From assembly GCF_900116445.1 (NCBI RefSeq), contig NZ_FPBH01000011.1:62001-126000 (forward strand): a DNA stretch of 64,000 nucleotides, in the 5' to 3' direction. The translations under genes and the position numbers were made by a program. The stretch comes from Paraburkholderia aspalathi. GTDB taxonomy: Bacteria; Pseudomonadota; Gammaproteobacteria; Burkholderiales; Burkholderiaceae. The stretch's first letter is position 1, and each line of letters begins with the position of its first letter. The notes below the pieces were generated by a model. It saw only the letters and a list, made by a program, of their open reading frames with translations. It did no database searches and was not told the origin of the DNA. Of this stretch, positions 1 through 10,607 are shown in pieces.

Positions 1-217
1 GTACTGCACCCGGCAAATTTCGGCAGGACCCGGCGCGCGTCCTGATCCGCCGCCCGACGAACGAATGTTTCAAACCACTTACGGTTCGCGCAGGAGTTAC
101 CGCAGCGCTTTTTCGGTCCGGAAAAAATGCCTTCTCCTGCGAAGAGCGAGGCGCCATGCGGGTCTCGGTCAAGCGTCGGCGATTCGCAACATATTCGTAA
201 TGTTATGTCGGGGACGT
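1..217. other. Intergenic start of window
   Basis: No convincing gene was found here. Open frames crossing it have no Shine-Dalgarno sequence and overlap the autotransporter in another frame. It is the upstream region of the autotransporter. Confidence 0.5.
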
Positions 218-246
218 TTGGAAAGTTTTGGTAAGGCGTGTATAAG
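218..246 (+). promoter_or_regulatory. Sigma-70-like promoter of the autotransporter
   Basis: TTGGAA at 218-223 and TATAAG at 241-246 are separated by exactly 17 bp, about 50 bp upstream of the ATG at 297. Spacing and hexamers fit a housekeeping promoter; inferred from sequence only. Confidence 0.55.
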
Positions 247-296
247 TCGGACCATTCCGCTCGTATGGTGCAGTGCCTTTAACAAGGACCGTGCGT

Positions 297-3200
297 ATGA
301 AGAAGAAGAAAACGTTTGGAATCGGCCTCGGCAGCGTCGTGCTGCTCACAAAGGCATTCACCCCCTCAGCCATGGCCGCGTGCAGCAATACCGCGCCGCC
401 GAGCAATACGACAGTCACCTGCACGGGCAGCGGCATCGCCGCCGTCATTGCGCAAACCGGCAGCACCGGTGTGACGATCAATGCCGATAGCACCGCCTCG
501 GGCAGCTTCGTGCGCAGCGCCAATCCGGTTATCTTCAGCGTCGACGCCAACAGCACGATCAACAGCAGCGGCAACTTCACACTGACGGGCGGCGGCGGCA
601 CGGGCACCGTGCGCGGCGCGGTATTGCTCGGCGTGGGCAATGGCAATCAGATTACCAACGCGAGCGGCGCGGTCATCACCACGACCGGCGCCTTCAACGA
701 CGGCATGGCCGCCAACGGCAGCGGCAACACGCTGACCAATCGCGGCTCGATCACCACCAGCGGTCCCAACGCTTACGGCATGACGGCCGCGTGGGGACAA
801 ACGAACGTCGGCCAGTTGAACAACACGTTGATCAACAGCGGCAGCGTGACGACCTCGGGCAGCAACGCGCGCGCGGCATCGATTCTGGGCGGCAGCGGCA
901 CCATCAACAACAGCGGCACGTTGACTACCACGGGCTCGGCCAGTCCAACCGCTTATCTGCAAGGCAACAACGACCAGTTGATCAACAGCGGCACGATCAG
1001 CGCGAGCGGCAGCGGTTCGGATGCGGTGTTTTCCAACACCGCGGGATCGAGCTTCGTAGCGACGATCCAGAACCTCGCGGGCGGCAGCATCATCAGCCAG
1101 AACGGCTCCGGCATCCGCACGCTCAACGGCAACAGCACCATCATCAATGCAGGGCTTGTGCAAAGCGGTATCGGCACGGCCATCACGATGGGCAACGGCA
1201 ACGATTCGCTGATTCTGCAAACCGGATCGGTGATCAACGGCACAGCCGATGGTGGCGCAGGATCGAATACGGTGACCTTGCAAGGCTCGGGCACGGCGTC
1301 GAATGCGTTCACCAACTTTCAGACCTTGCTGATGCAAGGCACGCTGTGGAACTGGACCGGTAGCGGGACCTTCACGCTCGCACATGTGCAAACCGGCACG
1401 CTGAATCTCACCGGCACGTTAGGCGCGAGCGCAACGGCGCTCGTCGATAGCGGCGCGACCTTGCAGGCGACTGCGCAGAACCTGCCCTCCACCGTGACCG
1501 ACAATGGACTCGTGCGGTTTGCCCAGGATAGCGCGGGCACCTACACGGGATCGATCAGCGGCACCGGCGCAGTGGATAAAACCGGTGCCGGCGTGTTGAC
1601 GCTTGCACCGGCTGCGGCGAGCGGCAACACCTATTCGGGCGGCACGACGATCGATCAAGGCACGATTGCCGTCGGCGCGGACAACGCGCTCGGCGCGAAC
1701 ACGGGCGGCCTCACGTTCAACAGCGGCACCCTGCAATTGACTACAAGTTTCGACCTCGCCGCCACGCGTGCCATCACGTTGGCCGCGGGCGGCGGCACGA
1801 TCGATACGCAATCCTTCGATAGCACGCTCTCCCAGGCGGTGAGCGGAACCGGCGCGTTGACGAAAGCCGGCAGTGGCAGCTTGCTGATGACCGGCGTGAG
1901 CACCTATAGCGGCGCAACCACGGTCGCGGCGGGCACCCTCGCGATCGGCGACGCCACCCATGCCAGCGCCGCGCTGACGGGCGGCGGCGCCACCACGGTG
2001 GCCTCAGGTGCGACGCTCGGCGGCTATGGCAGCGTGACGGGCGCGGTCACGAACAACGGCACGCTCGCGGTGGCGAATGCAGTGCCGTCGTTTGCCAGCG
2101 AAGGCAACGGCGCGTTCTCGATCAACGGCTCGCTGGTCAATGCCGGACTCGTGCAGATCGGCGGTCCTGCCGCCGGCGGCGTGGGCAACCGCTTGAATGT
2201 GGCGGGCAACTACACCGGACAGGACGGCACCATCGGCCTGAACACCGTCGTCGCCGGCGACGGCGCGGCGTCCGATCGCCTCGTGCTGAGCGGCGGAACG
2301 GCCACTGGTTCGACGCACTTGCAAGTCACGAACGTCGGCGGCCAAGGCGCACAAACAGTAGCGGACGGCATTCAGGTGATTCAGGCGACCAATGGCGCCA
2401 CCACCGCCTCGAGCGCCTTTACGCTGGCTGCACCGGTGAAGGCCGGCGCGTATTCCTACTATCTGGCCAAGGGCGGTGTGAGCAGCGGCACGACGGACAA
2501 CTGGTATCTGCGCAATACGGTTGCGCCGCTGCCGACCGCAACGGTACCCGGCCAGCCGCCGGTCACGACGCCGGGCGCCCCTGGCGAACCACCCGTTGTC
2601 GCGTCGGGCGTGCCGATTGCGGCTGAGGGCACGCCGCCCTTGCCGCCCGCGCCCCCCGCTGGCTCGGCCGCCATACCGCTGTATCGCGTCGAAGTGCCGG
2701 TCTACGCCGCAGCGCCCGGCGTCGCGCGTGAACTCGGCCTGATGCAGATCGATACGTTTCATGACCGGCAAGGCGATCAGGCCTTGTTGAGCGAAAGCGG
2801 AAAATTGCCTGCCGCGTGGGGTCGCGTGTGGGGCGGCCATAGCGTGCTGAGCCAGAACGGCACGGCAAGTCCGCAATTCGACGGCTCCGTGTATGGCATC
2901 CAGGCCGGGCAGGATCTTTACGCGGATCGCAGCGCGAGCGGCCAGCGCAATCACTACGGTTTGTTTGTCGGTTTCGCGCGGGCCACCGGCGACGTCGACG
3001 GCTTCGCGCTCGGCATGCCCAATCTCGCGGTAGGCCACCTTGCGATCAACGCGTACAGCCTCGGCGGCTACTGGACGCATATCGGCCCAAGCGGCTGGTA
3101 CACGGACGCCGTGCTGATGGGAAGTTCGTTGACCGTCGATCCGGATTCGCGCGACGGCCTCAATACGACGACGCACGGCAACGCAGTGACCGGCTCGCTC

Positions 3201-3632
3201 GAAGGCGGTCTGCCGATTCCGCTCGGCGCGGGGCTCACGCTCGAACCGCAAGCGCAACTCGTGTGGCAGCACCTCTCGCTGTCCGATTTCAACGATGGCG
3301 TATCGAGCGTCGGCTTCAACAGCGGCAATACTTTCGTCGGACGAATCGGCGCGCGCCTGCAAGCTCAGTTCGATGCCTTCGCGATTGCCTGGCGGCCCTA
3401 TCTGCGCGTTAGTTTCCTACGCGAATTCGGCTCCGACGACAAAGTCACCTTCGGCGGCGGGACCGTGATTCCGGGCACTGTCGGGCAAACCGCGGCGCAA
3501 CTCGGCGCGGGCGTGGTCGGCAAATTCAGCACATCGGGCAGCGTGTTCGCGACGCTCGGCTGGGTGACGAATCTGGGTGGCGCACACCAGAGAACGGTGA
3601 CGGGCGACGCAGGCGTACGCTGGGTCTGGTAG
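297..3632 (+). CDS. Type V autotransporter (PATR-type passenger, C-terminal beta-barrel)
   Basis: Predicted 1111-residue surface or secreted protein. It starts MKKKKTF with a hydrophobic signal stretch ending near AMA-A (about residue 28). A Ser/Thr/Gly/Asn-rich passenger of repeated short beta strands follows. Two passenger units end in YSGGTT / YSGATT followed by GTIAVG / GTLAIG, the pattern of autotransporter-associated strand repeats. A Pro-rich linker (about residues 740-800) precedes a roughly 280-residue C-terminal barrel ending in WVW; a terminal aromatic is usual for outer-membrane insertion. ATG 297 was chosen over the GTG at 273 because AAGGA lies 8 bp upstream. Passenger function (adhesion, aggregation) cannot be read from sequence; no protease or lipase motif was seen. 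Confidence 0.88.
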   Translation: MKKKKTFGIGLGSVVLLTKAFTPSAMAACSNTAPPSNTTVTCTGSGIAAVIAQTGSTGVTINADSTASGSFVRSANPVIFSVDANSTINSSGNFTLTGGGGTGTVRGAVLLGVGNGNQITNASGAVITTTGAFNDGMAANGSGNTLTNRGSITTSGPNAYGMTAAWGQTNVGQLNNTLINSGSVTTSGSNARAASILGGSGTINNSGTLTTTGSASPTAYLQGNNDQLINSGTISASGSGSDAVFSNTAGSSFVATIQNLAGGSIISQNGSGIRTLNGNSTIINAGLVQSGIGTAITMGNGNDSLILQTGSVINGTADGGAGSNTVTLQGSGTASNAFTNFQTLLMQGTLWNWTGSGTFTLAHVQTGTLNLTGTLGASATALVDSGATLQATAQNLPSTVTDNGLVRFAQDSAGTYTGSISGTGAVDKTGAGVLTLAPAAASGNTYSGGTTIDQGTIAVGADNALGANTGGLTFNSGTLQLTTSFDLAATRAITLAAGGGTIDTQSFDSTLSQAVSGTGALTKAGSGSLLMTGVSTYSGATTVAAGTLAIGDATHASAALTGGGATTVASGATLGGYGSVTGAVTNNGTLAVANAVPSFASEGNGAFSINGSLVNAGLVQIGGPAAGGVGNRLNVAGNYTGQDGTIGLNTVVAGDGAASDRLVLSGGTATGSTHLQVTNVGGQGAQTVADGIQVIQATNGATTASSAFTLAAPVKAGAYSYYLAKGGVSSGTTDNWYLRNTVAPLPTATVPGQPPVTTPGAPGEPPVVASGVPIAAEGTPPLPPAPPAGSAAIPLYRVEVPVYAAAPGVARELGLMQIDTFHDRQGDQALLSESGKLPAAWGRVWGGHSVLSQNGTASPQFDGSVYGIQAGQDLYADRSASGQRNHYGLFVGFARATGDVDGFALGMPNLAVGHLAINAYSLGGYWTHIGPSGWYTDAVLMGSSLTVDPDSRDGLNTTTHGNAVTGSLEGGLPIPLGAGLTLEPQAQLVWQHLSLSDFNDGVSSVGFNSGNTFVGRIGARLQAQFDAFAIAWRPYLRVSFLREFGSDDKVTFGGGTVIPGTVGQTAAQLGAGVVGKFSTSGSVFATLGWVTNLGGAHQRTVTGDAGVRWVW

Positions 3633-3651
3633 TTTTGCGCCGGACTGTGCT

Positions 3652-3684
3652 GCAGGTGCGGTGCGGTCCGCACCTGCGGTTTTT
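3652..3684 (+). terminator. Rho-independent terminator after autotransporter
   Basis: Perfect 10-bp stem GCAGGTGCGG / CCGCACCTGC with a 6-nt loop, followed by GG and a run of five T, 20 bp past the stop codon. Confidence 0.85.
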
Positions 3685-3825
3685 GCCGCCTTATTCAGCG
3701 CGATTGCCGCCACCCAGGCATCGGCAAAGCCGCCGAAAACCTGCCAGACTGATTGTTGATCCTCGAAACAGGCCGGCGCTTGCCGCCCTCTGGAGATGGC
3801 ACATCGCGTCCCCATCTATGCCAGC

Positions 3826-6800
3826 ATGACTTCGGCCTCGACATCCACCGCCGCGTTGGACGAGCGCTCTGATTCTTCGGGCGTCGATCCGGTAGTGCAG
3901 CCAACTTCAAACGCTGCTTCGGGCCCTTTCACGCCTGGCGCGCTGGATGATTTCCATCCGGCAGTCGCCAGCTGGTTCCTGAAGACCTTCCCCGCCCCCA
4001 CCGATGCCCAGGCCGCCGCCTGGCCGCAGATTCGCAGCGGACGCTCGACGCTGGTGGCCGCGCCGACCGGTTCGGGCAAAACTCTCACCGCCTTCCTGTC
4101 CGCGCTCGACGAACTCGTCCAGCAAGGCCTCGCCAACGGCGGCGCGTTGCCCGACGAAACCCTCGTGGTCTACGTCTCGCCGTTAAAAGCGCTCTCCAAC
4201 GACATCCGCATCAACCTGGAGGTGCCTTTGCAAGGCATCGCAGCGGAACTCGAGGCGCGCGGCCTGCCGCCGCTCGACATCCGTACCGCAGTACGCACAG
4301 GCGACACCACGCAACAGGAGCGCAACGCGCTGAAAAAACGCGCGCCGCATATTCTCGTAACCACGCCGGAATCGCTCTACGTCCTGCTCGGCTCAGATTC
4401 CGGCCGGCGCATGCTGTCGACGGTGCGCACGGTGATCGTCGATGAAATTCATGCGCTTGCCGGCAGCAAGCGCGGCAGTCATCTGGCGCTCAGTCTCGAA
4501 CGTCTCGACGCGTTGTGTCAGCGGCGCCTACCGCGGATCGGTCTGTCGGCAACGCAAAAACCGGTCAGTGCTGTCGCACGCTTTCTCGTGGGTGGCGCGA
4601 GCATCGAAAGCGATATCCCAGCGGACTGCGCGATCATCGACGTGGGTCACATTCGCGAGCGCGATCTCGCGCTGGAGATTCCGCCCGTGCCGCTCGAAGC
4701 GGTGATGCCGAACGAAGTGTGGGAACGCATCTACGACCGCCTCGCCGAACTGATCGCGATGCATCGCACCACGCTGATTTTCGTCAACACGCGCCGCATG
4801 GCCGAACGTGCGGCGCGTCATCTGACCGAGCGGCTCGGCAAGGATGCGGTCGCCGCGCACCACGGCAGTCTCGCCAAGGAACATCGCTTCGACGCCGAGC
4901 AGCGCCTGAAACGCGGCGAGTTGCGGGTGCTGATCGCCACCGCTTCACTGGAGTTGGGCATCGATATCGGCGACGTCGATCTGGTCTGCCAGATGGGTTC
5001 GCCGCGCGCGATCGCGCCGTTCCTGCAACGTGTGGGACGCTCGGGTCACCATGTGGGCGGCATGCCGAAGGGCCGGCTCTTTCCCGCTTCGCGCGACGAT
5101 CTCATCGAATGCGCCGCACTGCTCGATTGCGTGCGGCGTGGTGAACTCGACGCGTTGCGGATTCCGCGCGCGCCACTTGACGTGCTTGCACAACAGATCG
5201 TCGCTGAAGTATCGAGCGCCGAATGGAGCGAAGACGCACTGTTCGAGATGCTGCGGCGCGCGGCCCCCTACGCGGGCCTCGAGCGCGAGCAATACAACGC
5301 GGTGCTGCGCATGCTGGCCGAAGGCTATACCAGCCGTCACGGCCCGCGCGGCGCCTATATTCATCGCGACGTGGTGAGCGGCACCTTGCGCGGCCGGCGC
5401 GGCGGCAAACTGGTCGCCGTGACCTCAGGTGGCACGATTCCCGAGAACGCCGACTATGCGGTGGTGCTCGAACCGCAGGCGATCAATATCGGCACCGTCA
5501 ACGAGGATTTCGCCGTCGAGAGTCTGGCAGGCGACGTGTTTCAACTCGGCAATGCGTCGTACCGGATTCTGCGGATCGAGAGCGGCCGCGTGCGGGTCGA
5601 GGACGCACAGGGACAGCCGCCGAATATCCCGTTCTGGCTAGGCGAGGCGCCGGGGCGCAGCGATGAACTGTCGTTCGGCGTCGCGCGCCTGCGTGAGCAG
5701 ATTGGGCGCCTGCTCGATGGGGAAGAGCTCATGACGGCGCGCATCCAACGCGCAATCGACTGGCTCGTCGACGCCCTCGGTCTCGACGAAGCCGCCGCGC
5801 GGCAAATCGTCGACTATCTCGCCCGCGCACGCGCCGCGCTCGGCGTGCTGCCGACGCAAAACACGCTCGTGATGGAGCGCTTCTTCGACGAATCCGGCGG
5901 CACGCAACTCGTGATCCATGCACCGTTCGGCAGTCGCGTGAACCGCGCGTGGGGTCTCGCATTGCGCAAGCGTTTTTGCCGGACCTTCAACTTCGAACTG
6001 CAAGCCGCCGCCACCGAAGACGCGATCATCCTCTCGCTGACCGGCAGCCATTCCTTCGTACTCGACGAAGTATGGCGATACCTCCATTCGAACAGCGCCG
6101 AGCATCTGCTGATCCAGGCGCTGCTCGACGCGCCGCTCTTCGGCGTGCGCTGGCGCTGGAACGCGACCACCTCGCTCGGCCTGCCGCGTTATACCGGCGG
6201 GCGCAAGACCCCGCCGCAATTGCAACGCATGCGCAGCGAAGATCTGCTGGCGAGCGTGTTCCCCGAACAGGCCGCGTGCCTGGAAAACATCGTCGGCGAG
6301 CGCGAACTGCCGCATCATCCCTTAGTGGACCAAACCGTCGACGACTGCCTGCACGACGCGATGGACAGCGAAAGCTGGATCGCCTTGCTGCGTCGTATTG
6401 AACGGGGCGAGGTGCAACTGATCGCCCGCGATCTGCCGGCGCCCTCGCCGCTTGCGGCCGAAATCCTCACGGCCAAGCCCTACGCCTATCTCGACGATGC
6501 GCCGATCGAAGAGCGCCGCACGCAAGCCGTGCAGAACCGCCGCTGGACCGATCCGTCCAGCGCCGACGACCTCGGTGCACTCGACGCCGACGCGATCGAC
6601 AGTGTGCGCGACGAGGCATGGCCGCAGGCGCGCACCGCCGACGAGATGCACGAAGCGCTAACAGGTCTCGCCTGCATCACGGAGGCTGAAGCGCGCAATA
6701 TCGAAGCGTGGCCGGCATGGCTCACCTCGCTTGCCGAATCCGGCCGCGCGACCCGCCTGCGGATCGCGGCTGAGGACGCGCTGTGGCTGCCCGCCGAGCG

Positions 6801-8280
6801 CCTGACCTGTTTCCAGGCGCTCTACCCAGACGCCCGGTTTGAGCCCGCGCTCACCGCACCGAAGGGCTATACCGATACCTGGAGCGCCGACGACGCCCTG
6901 CTCGACGTGCTGCGCGCCCGGCTCACCGGCTTCGGCCCACTGCCGGTGCGTGCAATCGCGCAGGCACTGAACTTGCCCACGGCGTCGGTCGAACACACGC
7001 TGACGCGCCTCGAAGCTGAAGGCTACGTGATGCGCGGCCGCTTCTCGCCGGGCGCAACCGGAGAAGAATGGTGCGAACGCCATCTGCTTGCGCGGATCCA
7101 CCGTTACACGGTCAAACGCTTGCGACGCGAAATCGAGCCGGTGGAACGGCACGACTTCATGCGTTTTCTGTTCGAGTGGCAGCATTTGACGCCGGACACC
7201 CGCAGCGAGGGACGCGACGCGTTAGCCGCCGTTCTCGACCAGATGGAGGGTTTTCAGGCCGCAGCGGGGGCATGGGAAGAAGATATTCTGCCGGCGCGCG
7301 TAAAGGCGTACGCGAACATTTCGCTCGACGAACTATGCCGTGCCGGCAAGATCGTCTGGACCCGTCTGACCGAGCGGGCACGCGGTACGGCGGGACCGGT
7401 GCGCAGCACGCCGATCGTGCTGTTGCCGCGCGCGCAGGTACGCGTCTGGCGCGCGCTGATCGATCCGTCGAAACAACCGGAGCTATCGGCGCGCGCGCAG
7501 AGCGTCCATGACACGTTATCGCAGCATGGCGCGATGTTTTTCGACGAATTGCTGGCCGAGGTACACGGCTTGCGTATGGAACTGGAGAACGCACTGGGCG
7601 AGCTGGTTGCCGCGGGCCTCGTGAATTCCGATAGTTTCGCCGGCTTGCGGGCGTTATTGAAACCCGTCGCCAAACGCAGTGCTTATTCCAGTAGCCGGCG
7701 TGTCAGGTCGAGTGCATTGATCGGAGGAATGGACGACGCGGGACGCTGGGCCCTCGTCAGCCGGCAGCCCGTTGTTGTGACATCAGAAGCATCGCCGGCG
7801 CGCCGTCAGCAATTCGCCCCCGAAGTACTCGAGCATGTCGCCATGACGTTGCTGCGCCGCTATGGCGTGGTGTTCTGGCGCTTACTCGAACGCGAGGCCG
7901 AGTGGCTGCCGCCGTGGCGGGACCTGTTGCGCGTGTTTCAACGGCTCGAAGCGCGCGGTGTCATTCGTGGCGGGCGGTTCGTGAATGGCCTCGCCGGCGA
8001 ACAGTTTGCTTTACCGGAAGCGATTCCAATCTTGCGTGAAGTTCGACGGCATGCGAACGATGGTGCTTTTGTGTGTGTCGCCGGAACCGATCCTTTGAAT
8101 CTCGCCGGTACGCTGCTGGTGGGCGAACGCGTGCCTGCCGTTGCCGGGAATCGGGTTTTGTATCGCGATGGAATCGTTATCGCGACGCTGGTTGCGGGGA
8201 CTTTCTGGTTTGACCCCACGGTGGAAACGATTCCCACAGAGCGGGAACACGCCCGAAGCGCGTTGGCCCGGCGGTTTTGA
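3826..8280 (+). CDS. Lhr-family ATP-dependent helicase
   Basis: Large superfamily 2 helicase of 1484 residues, close to E. coli Lhr (1538). Motifs seen: Walker A APTGSGKT (79-86), DEIH box (206-209), LSAT motif III (240-243) and RVGRSG motif VI (402-407). The winged-helix and Lhr-core region follows, then a long C-terminal extension like that of full-length bacterial Lhr. Lhr proteins translocate 3' to 5' on single-stranded DNA and unwind RNA:DNA hybrids; a repair role is known for the family. The gene stands alone between the autotransporter and rpfR. Neither ATG 3826 nor ATG 3796 has a well-spaced ribosome site (GGAG abuts the latter), so the start is uncertain by 10 codons. Confidence 0.9.
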   Translation: MTSASTSTAALDERSDSSGVDPVVQPTSNAASGPFTPGALDDFHPAVASWFLKTFPAPTDAQAAAWPQIRSGRSTLVAAPTGSGKTLTAFLSALDELVQQGLANGGALPDETLVVYVSPLKALSNDIRINLEVPLQGIAAELEARGLPPLDIRTAVRTGDTTQQERNALKKRAPHILVTTPESLYVLLGSDSGRRMLSTVRTVIVDEIHALAGSKRGSHLALSLERLDALCQRRLPRIGLSATQKPVSAVARFLVGGASIESDIPADCAIIDVGHIRERDLALEIPPVPLEAVMPNEVWERIYDRLAELIAMHRTTLIFVNTRRMAERAARHLTERLGKDAVAAHHGSLAKEHRFDAEQRLKRGELRVLIATASLELGIDIGDVDLVCQMGSPRAIAPFLQRVGRSGHHVGGMPKGRLFPASRDDLIECAALLDCVRRGELDALRIPRAPLDVLAQQIVAEVSSAEWSEDALFEMLRRAAPYAGLEREQYNAVLRMLAEGYTSRHGPRGAYIHRDVVSGTLRGRRGGKLVAVTSGGTIPENADYAVVLEPQAINIGTVNEDFAVESLAGDVFQLGNASYRILRIESGRVRVEDAQGQPPNIPFWLGEAPGRSDELSFGVARLREQIGRLLDGEELMTARIQRAIDWLVDALGLDEAAARQIVDYLARARAALGVLPTQNTLVMERFFDESGGTQLVIHAPFGSRVNRAWGLALRKRFCRTFNFELQAAATEDAIILSLTGSHSFVLDEVWRYLHSNSAEHLLIQALLDAPLFGVRWRWNATTSLGLPRYTGGRKTPPQLQRMRSEDLLASVFPEQAACLENIVGERELPHHPLVDQTVDDCLHDAMDSESWIALLRRIERGEVQLIARDLPAPSPLAAEILTAKPYAYLDDAPIEERRTQAVQNRRWTDPSSADDLGALDADAIDSVRDEAWPQARTADEMHEALTGLACITEAEARNIEAWPAWLTSLAESGRATRLRIAAEDALWLPAERLTCFQALYPDARFEPALTAPKGYTDTWSADDALLDVLRARLTGFGPLPVRAIAQALNLPTASVEHTLTRLEAEGYVMRGRFSPGATGEEWCERHLLARIHRYTVKRLRREIEPVERHDFMRFLFEWQHLTPDTRSEGRDALAAVLDQMEGFQAAAGAWEEDILPARVKAYANISLDELCRAGKIVWTRLTERARGTAGPVRSTPIVLLPRAQVRVWRALIDPSKQPELSARAQSVHDTLSQHGAMFFDELLAEVHGLRMELENALGELVAAGLVNSDSFAGLRALLKPVAKRSAYSSSRRVRSSALIGGMDDAGRWALVSRQPVVVTSEASPARRQQFAPEVLEHVAMTLLRRYGVVFWRLLEREAEWLPPWRDLLRVFQRLEARGVIRGGRFVNGLAGEQFALPEAIPILREVRRHANDGAFVCVAGTDPLNLAGTLLVGERVPAVAGNRVLYRDGIVIATLVAGTFWFDPTVETIPTEREHARSALARRF

Positions 8281-8519
8281 GGCAGTCCTGAGCTAATTCC
8301 GCGGCGGTTTAACGCGGTTTTAATGCGATTTCGACGCTTCAGGCCAATGCGCACGCCAAAACAAAAGTCTTAAGACGAAGGCCATCACGACCGTTAATGT
8401 TTATAGGCCCGAAGGCCAGCCGCTTCGCTACAATGGGGTCAGTCTTTAAGTATGATGAAGACTGTTTGCCGCCACCCCACCTTTATGGTTGGCTCATCGG
8501 CACACCGCCCGGGGATCTC

Positions 8520-10523
8520 ATGAACGACGACCAACACGATCAGGTGCTGTTTGCCCAGTTCGGCACAAGCAGCCCTTGCTGGCGTCTGTCGAACGACAGC
8601 AACGCGCTGGAACTCACGCCCGTCACCGGTGACGTGCCGGCTAATGTCGCCATTCCGCTGAATCCCCAACAGGCCTCGCAAATCCGCTGTCTCACCGGCA
8701 TCACCTCGCACCTCGTCCTCGACGTACGGCTGTTCGGCGAACCGCTGCGCCTGCACCTCGTCGGTAAAAAACTCGCCAGCAATACCTGGGCAGGCACCGC
8801 CTCGGCCTACGACGATACGGAGTCCGTTGCACGCGACCTCGTCCATGGTCTCTCTTTCGCGGAACAGGTCGTGTCCGAAGTCAATTCGGTCGTGGTGATC
8901 GTCGACAGACACGGTCGAATACAGCGCTTCAACCGTCTCGCCGAGGAACTCACCGGCGTCAAGGAAGAAGACATCGTCGGCCGCAATGTGTGGGCGCTGT
9001 TCATGTCCACTGAGTCCGGCGCGGCGTCGAGCCAGAACATCACGGGTTTCTTCAATCGCGGTGTCTCGTACGAAGTCGAGCGGCGCGTGAAAACCCTTCG
9101 CGGCGAACGGCTATTCCTGTTTCGCAACAAGTTCGTTCACAGCGGCAGCGGCGTCGAAGAACAGTTTCTGATCTGCTCGGGCACCGACATCACGGAAGAA
9201 CGGCTCGCGCAGGAACGGCTCACCGAACTGGCGAACACCGATTCGCTCACCGGCCTCGCCAATCGCAACGCGATCCAGGACAAGATCAGCGCTGCGATCG
9301 AAGCGGCTGCCCCAGGTGAATCGGTCGGCGTGCTGTTCCTCGATCTGGACAACTTCAAGAAGGTCAACGACCACTACGGCCATGTCTTCGGCGACCGGTT
9401 GATCCGCGATGTGTCGTCGGCGATCAGCACCTGCCTGAACGAAGGCGACGTACTCGCGCGCCTCGGCGGCGATGAGTTCATCGTGCTCGCCGCCCAAGGC
9501 ACCGCCCACGATCTCGAAGCCACCGCGCAGCGCATTCTCGAACGTCTGCGCACGCCGTTCAGCCTGGGGCTCGTCGAGGTCTACACGGGCTGCTCGATCG
9601 GCATCGCGCGCTATCCGGAACACGGCAACGACCTCGAATCGCTGATCCGTTCGGCGGACACGGCCATGTACGTTGCCAAAGACGAAGGCAAGCGCACCTA
9701 TCGCGTGTTCTCACCCGACATGAACCGCAAGGTCGCCGAGTACATGTGGCTCGACACCAACCTGCGCCGCGGTCTCGAAGAGGGTCAGTTGACGCTGCAC
9801 TACCAACCCAAGCTCGTACTCGCCACCGGTGCGGTGCAAGGCGTGGAGGCGCTGGTGCGCTGGAACTCGCCGGAGCGCGGGCAGATCATGCCGGTGGAAT
9901 TCATTCGCTATGCGGAAGAATCCGGGCTCATCGGCGTGCTCGGCCGCTGGGTCATGGAAACGGCCGCGAAGCAGGCAGCCAAATGGAAGGCGGACGGCTA
10001 CAACCTGCGCATCGCGATCAATGTGTCGGCACGGCAACTCGTGGATACGGCGGTGGTGCGGCATTTCAGCGAAGCGCTGCAGCGCGCGAATCTCGATCCA
10101 TGCCTGATCGACCTGGAACTCACTGAGAGCTGCCTGATCGAGGACGAAGCGGCGGCAATCGATCTGATCAAGCAGTTCCGCCAGCTCGGCGCGCAGGTTC
10201 ACCTGGACGACTTCGGCACCGGCTATTCGTCGCTCTCGCAGTTGGGCCGCATTCCGCTCGACGTCATCAAGCTCGACCGCAGTTTTGTCCGCTCGATCAA
10301 CGCCGACACCAAGGCGCAAGCACTCGTGCGCTCCATGGTGGTGGTCGCGCAGGAGTTGAATTTCAAGGTGGTCGCCGAAGGCATCGAAACCGAATCGGAA
10401 GAGGTGTTCATGAGGGGGCTGGGCGTCGATTACGTACAGGGCTTCCTGTACGGCCAGGCCATGCCGGTCGCGGAGTTCGAACGCTGGTTGCAGGACAGGC
10501 AGAAGCTCAGACTGATTGCCTGA
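8520..10523 (+). CDS. rpfR: RpfR: BDSF receptor, PAS-GGDEF-EAL cyclic-di-GMP enzyme
   Basis: 667 residues, the length of Burkholderia RpfR. Order: N-terminal region (about 1-100) corresponding to the RpfF-interaction domain; PAS (about 113-230); GGDEF with intact GGDEF at 316-320; EAL with intact EAL at 443-445, then HLDDFGTGYSSL and YVQGF motifs, so both cyclase and phosphodiesterase look competent. In the family, binding of cis-2-dodecenoic acid (BDSF) to PAS stimulates cyclic-di-GMP hydrolysis, lowering the second messenger and altering biofilm, motility and virulence. ATG 8520 is preceded by GGGGA; the open frame extends 41 codons upstream but without a better start. The convergent neighbour is the signal synthase rpfF, which fixes the identification. 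Confidence 0.93.
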   Translation: MNDDQHDQVLFAQFGTSSPCWRLSNDSNALELTPVTGDVPANVAIPLNPQQASQIRCLTGITSHLVLDVRLFGEPLRLHLVGKKLASNTWAGTASAYDDTESVARDLVHGLSFAEQVVSEVNSVVVIVDRHGRIQRFNRLAEELTGVKEEDIVGRNVWALFMSTESGAASSQNITGFFNRGVSYEVERRVKTLRGERLFLFRNKFVHSGSGVEEQFLICSGTDITEERLAQERLTELANTDSLTGLANRNAIQDKISAAIEAAAPGESVGVLFLDLDNFKKVNDHYGHVFGDRLIRDVSSAISTCLNEGDVLARLGGDEFIVLAAQGTAHDLEATAQRILERLRTPFSLGLVEVYTGCSIGIARYPEHGNDLESLIRSADTAMYVAKDEGKRTYRVFSPDMNRKVAEYMWLDTNLRRGLEEGQLTLHYQPKLVLATGAVQGVEALVRWNSPERGQIMPVEFIRYAEESGLIGVLGRWVMETAAKQAAKWKADGYNLRIAINVSARQLVDTAVVRHFSEALQRANLDPCLIDLELTESCLIEDEAAAIDLIKQFRQLGAQVHLDDFGTGYSSLSQLGRIPLDVIKLDRSFVRSINADTKAQALVRSMVVVAQELNFKVVAEGIETESEEVFMRGLGVDYVQGFLYGQAMPVAEFERWLQDRQKLRLIA

Positions 10524-10607
10524 GCTTCCACTCGCCCGAAAAACACGTCCCTTGGGGATTGAGGAACTCGCCCACTGCCGCTCGATAGGGTCGAGACCCG
10601 GAGCGAT

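Noticed and set aside
366..1391. Long minus-strand frames opposite the autotransporter and other genes
   Set aside because: Anti-sense frames to high-GC coding DNA, with Arg/Ala/His-rich translations, no ribosome sites and no recognised domains.
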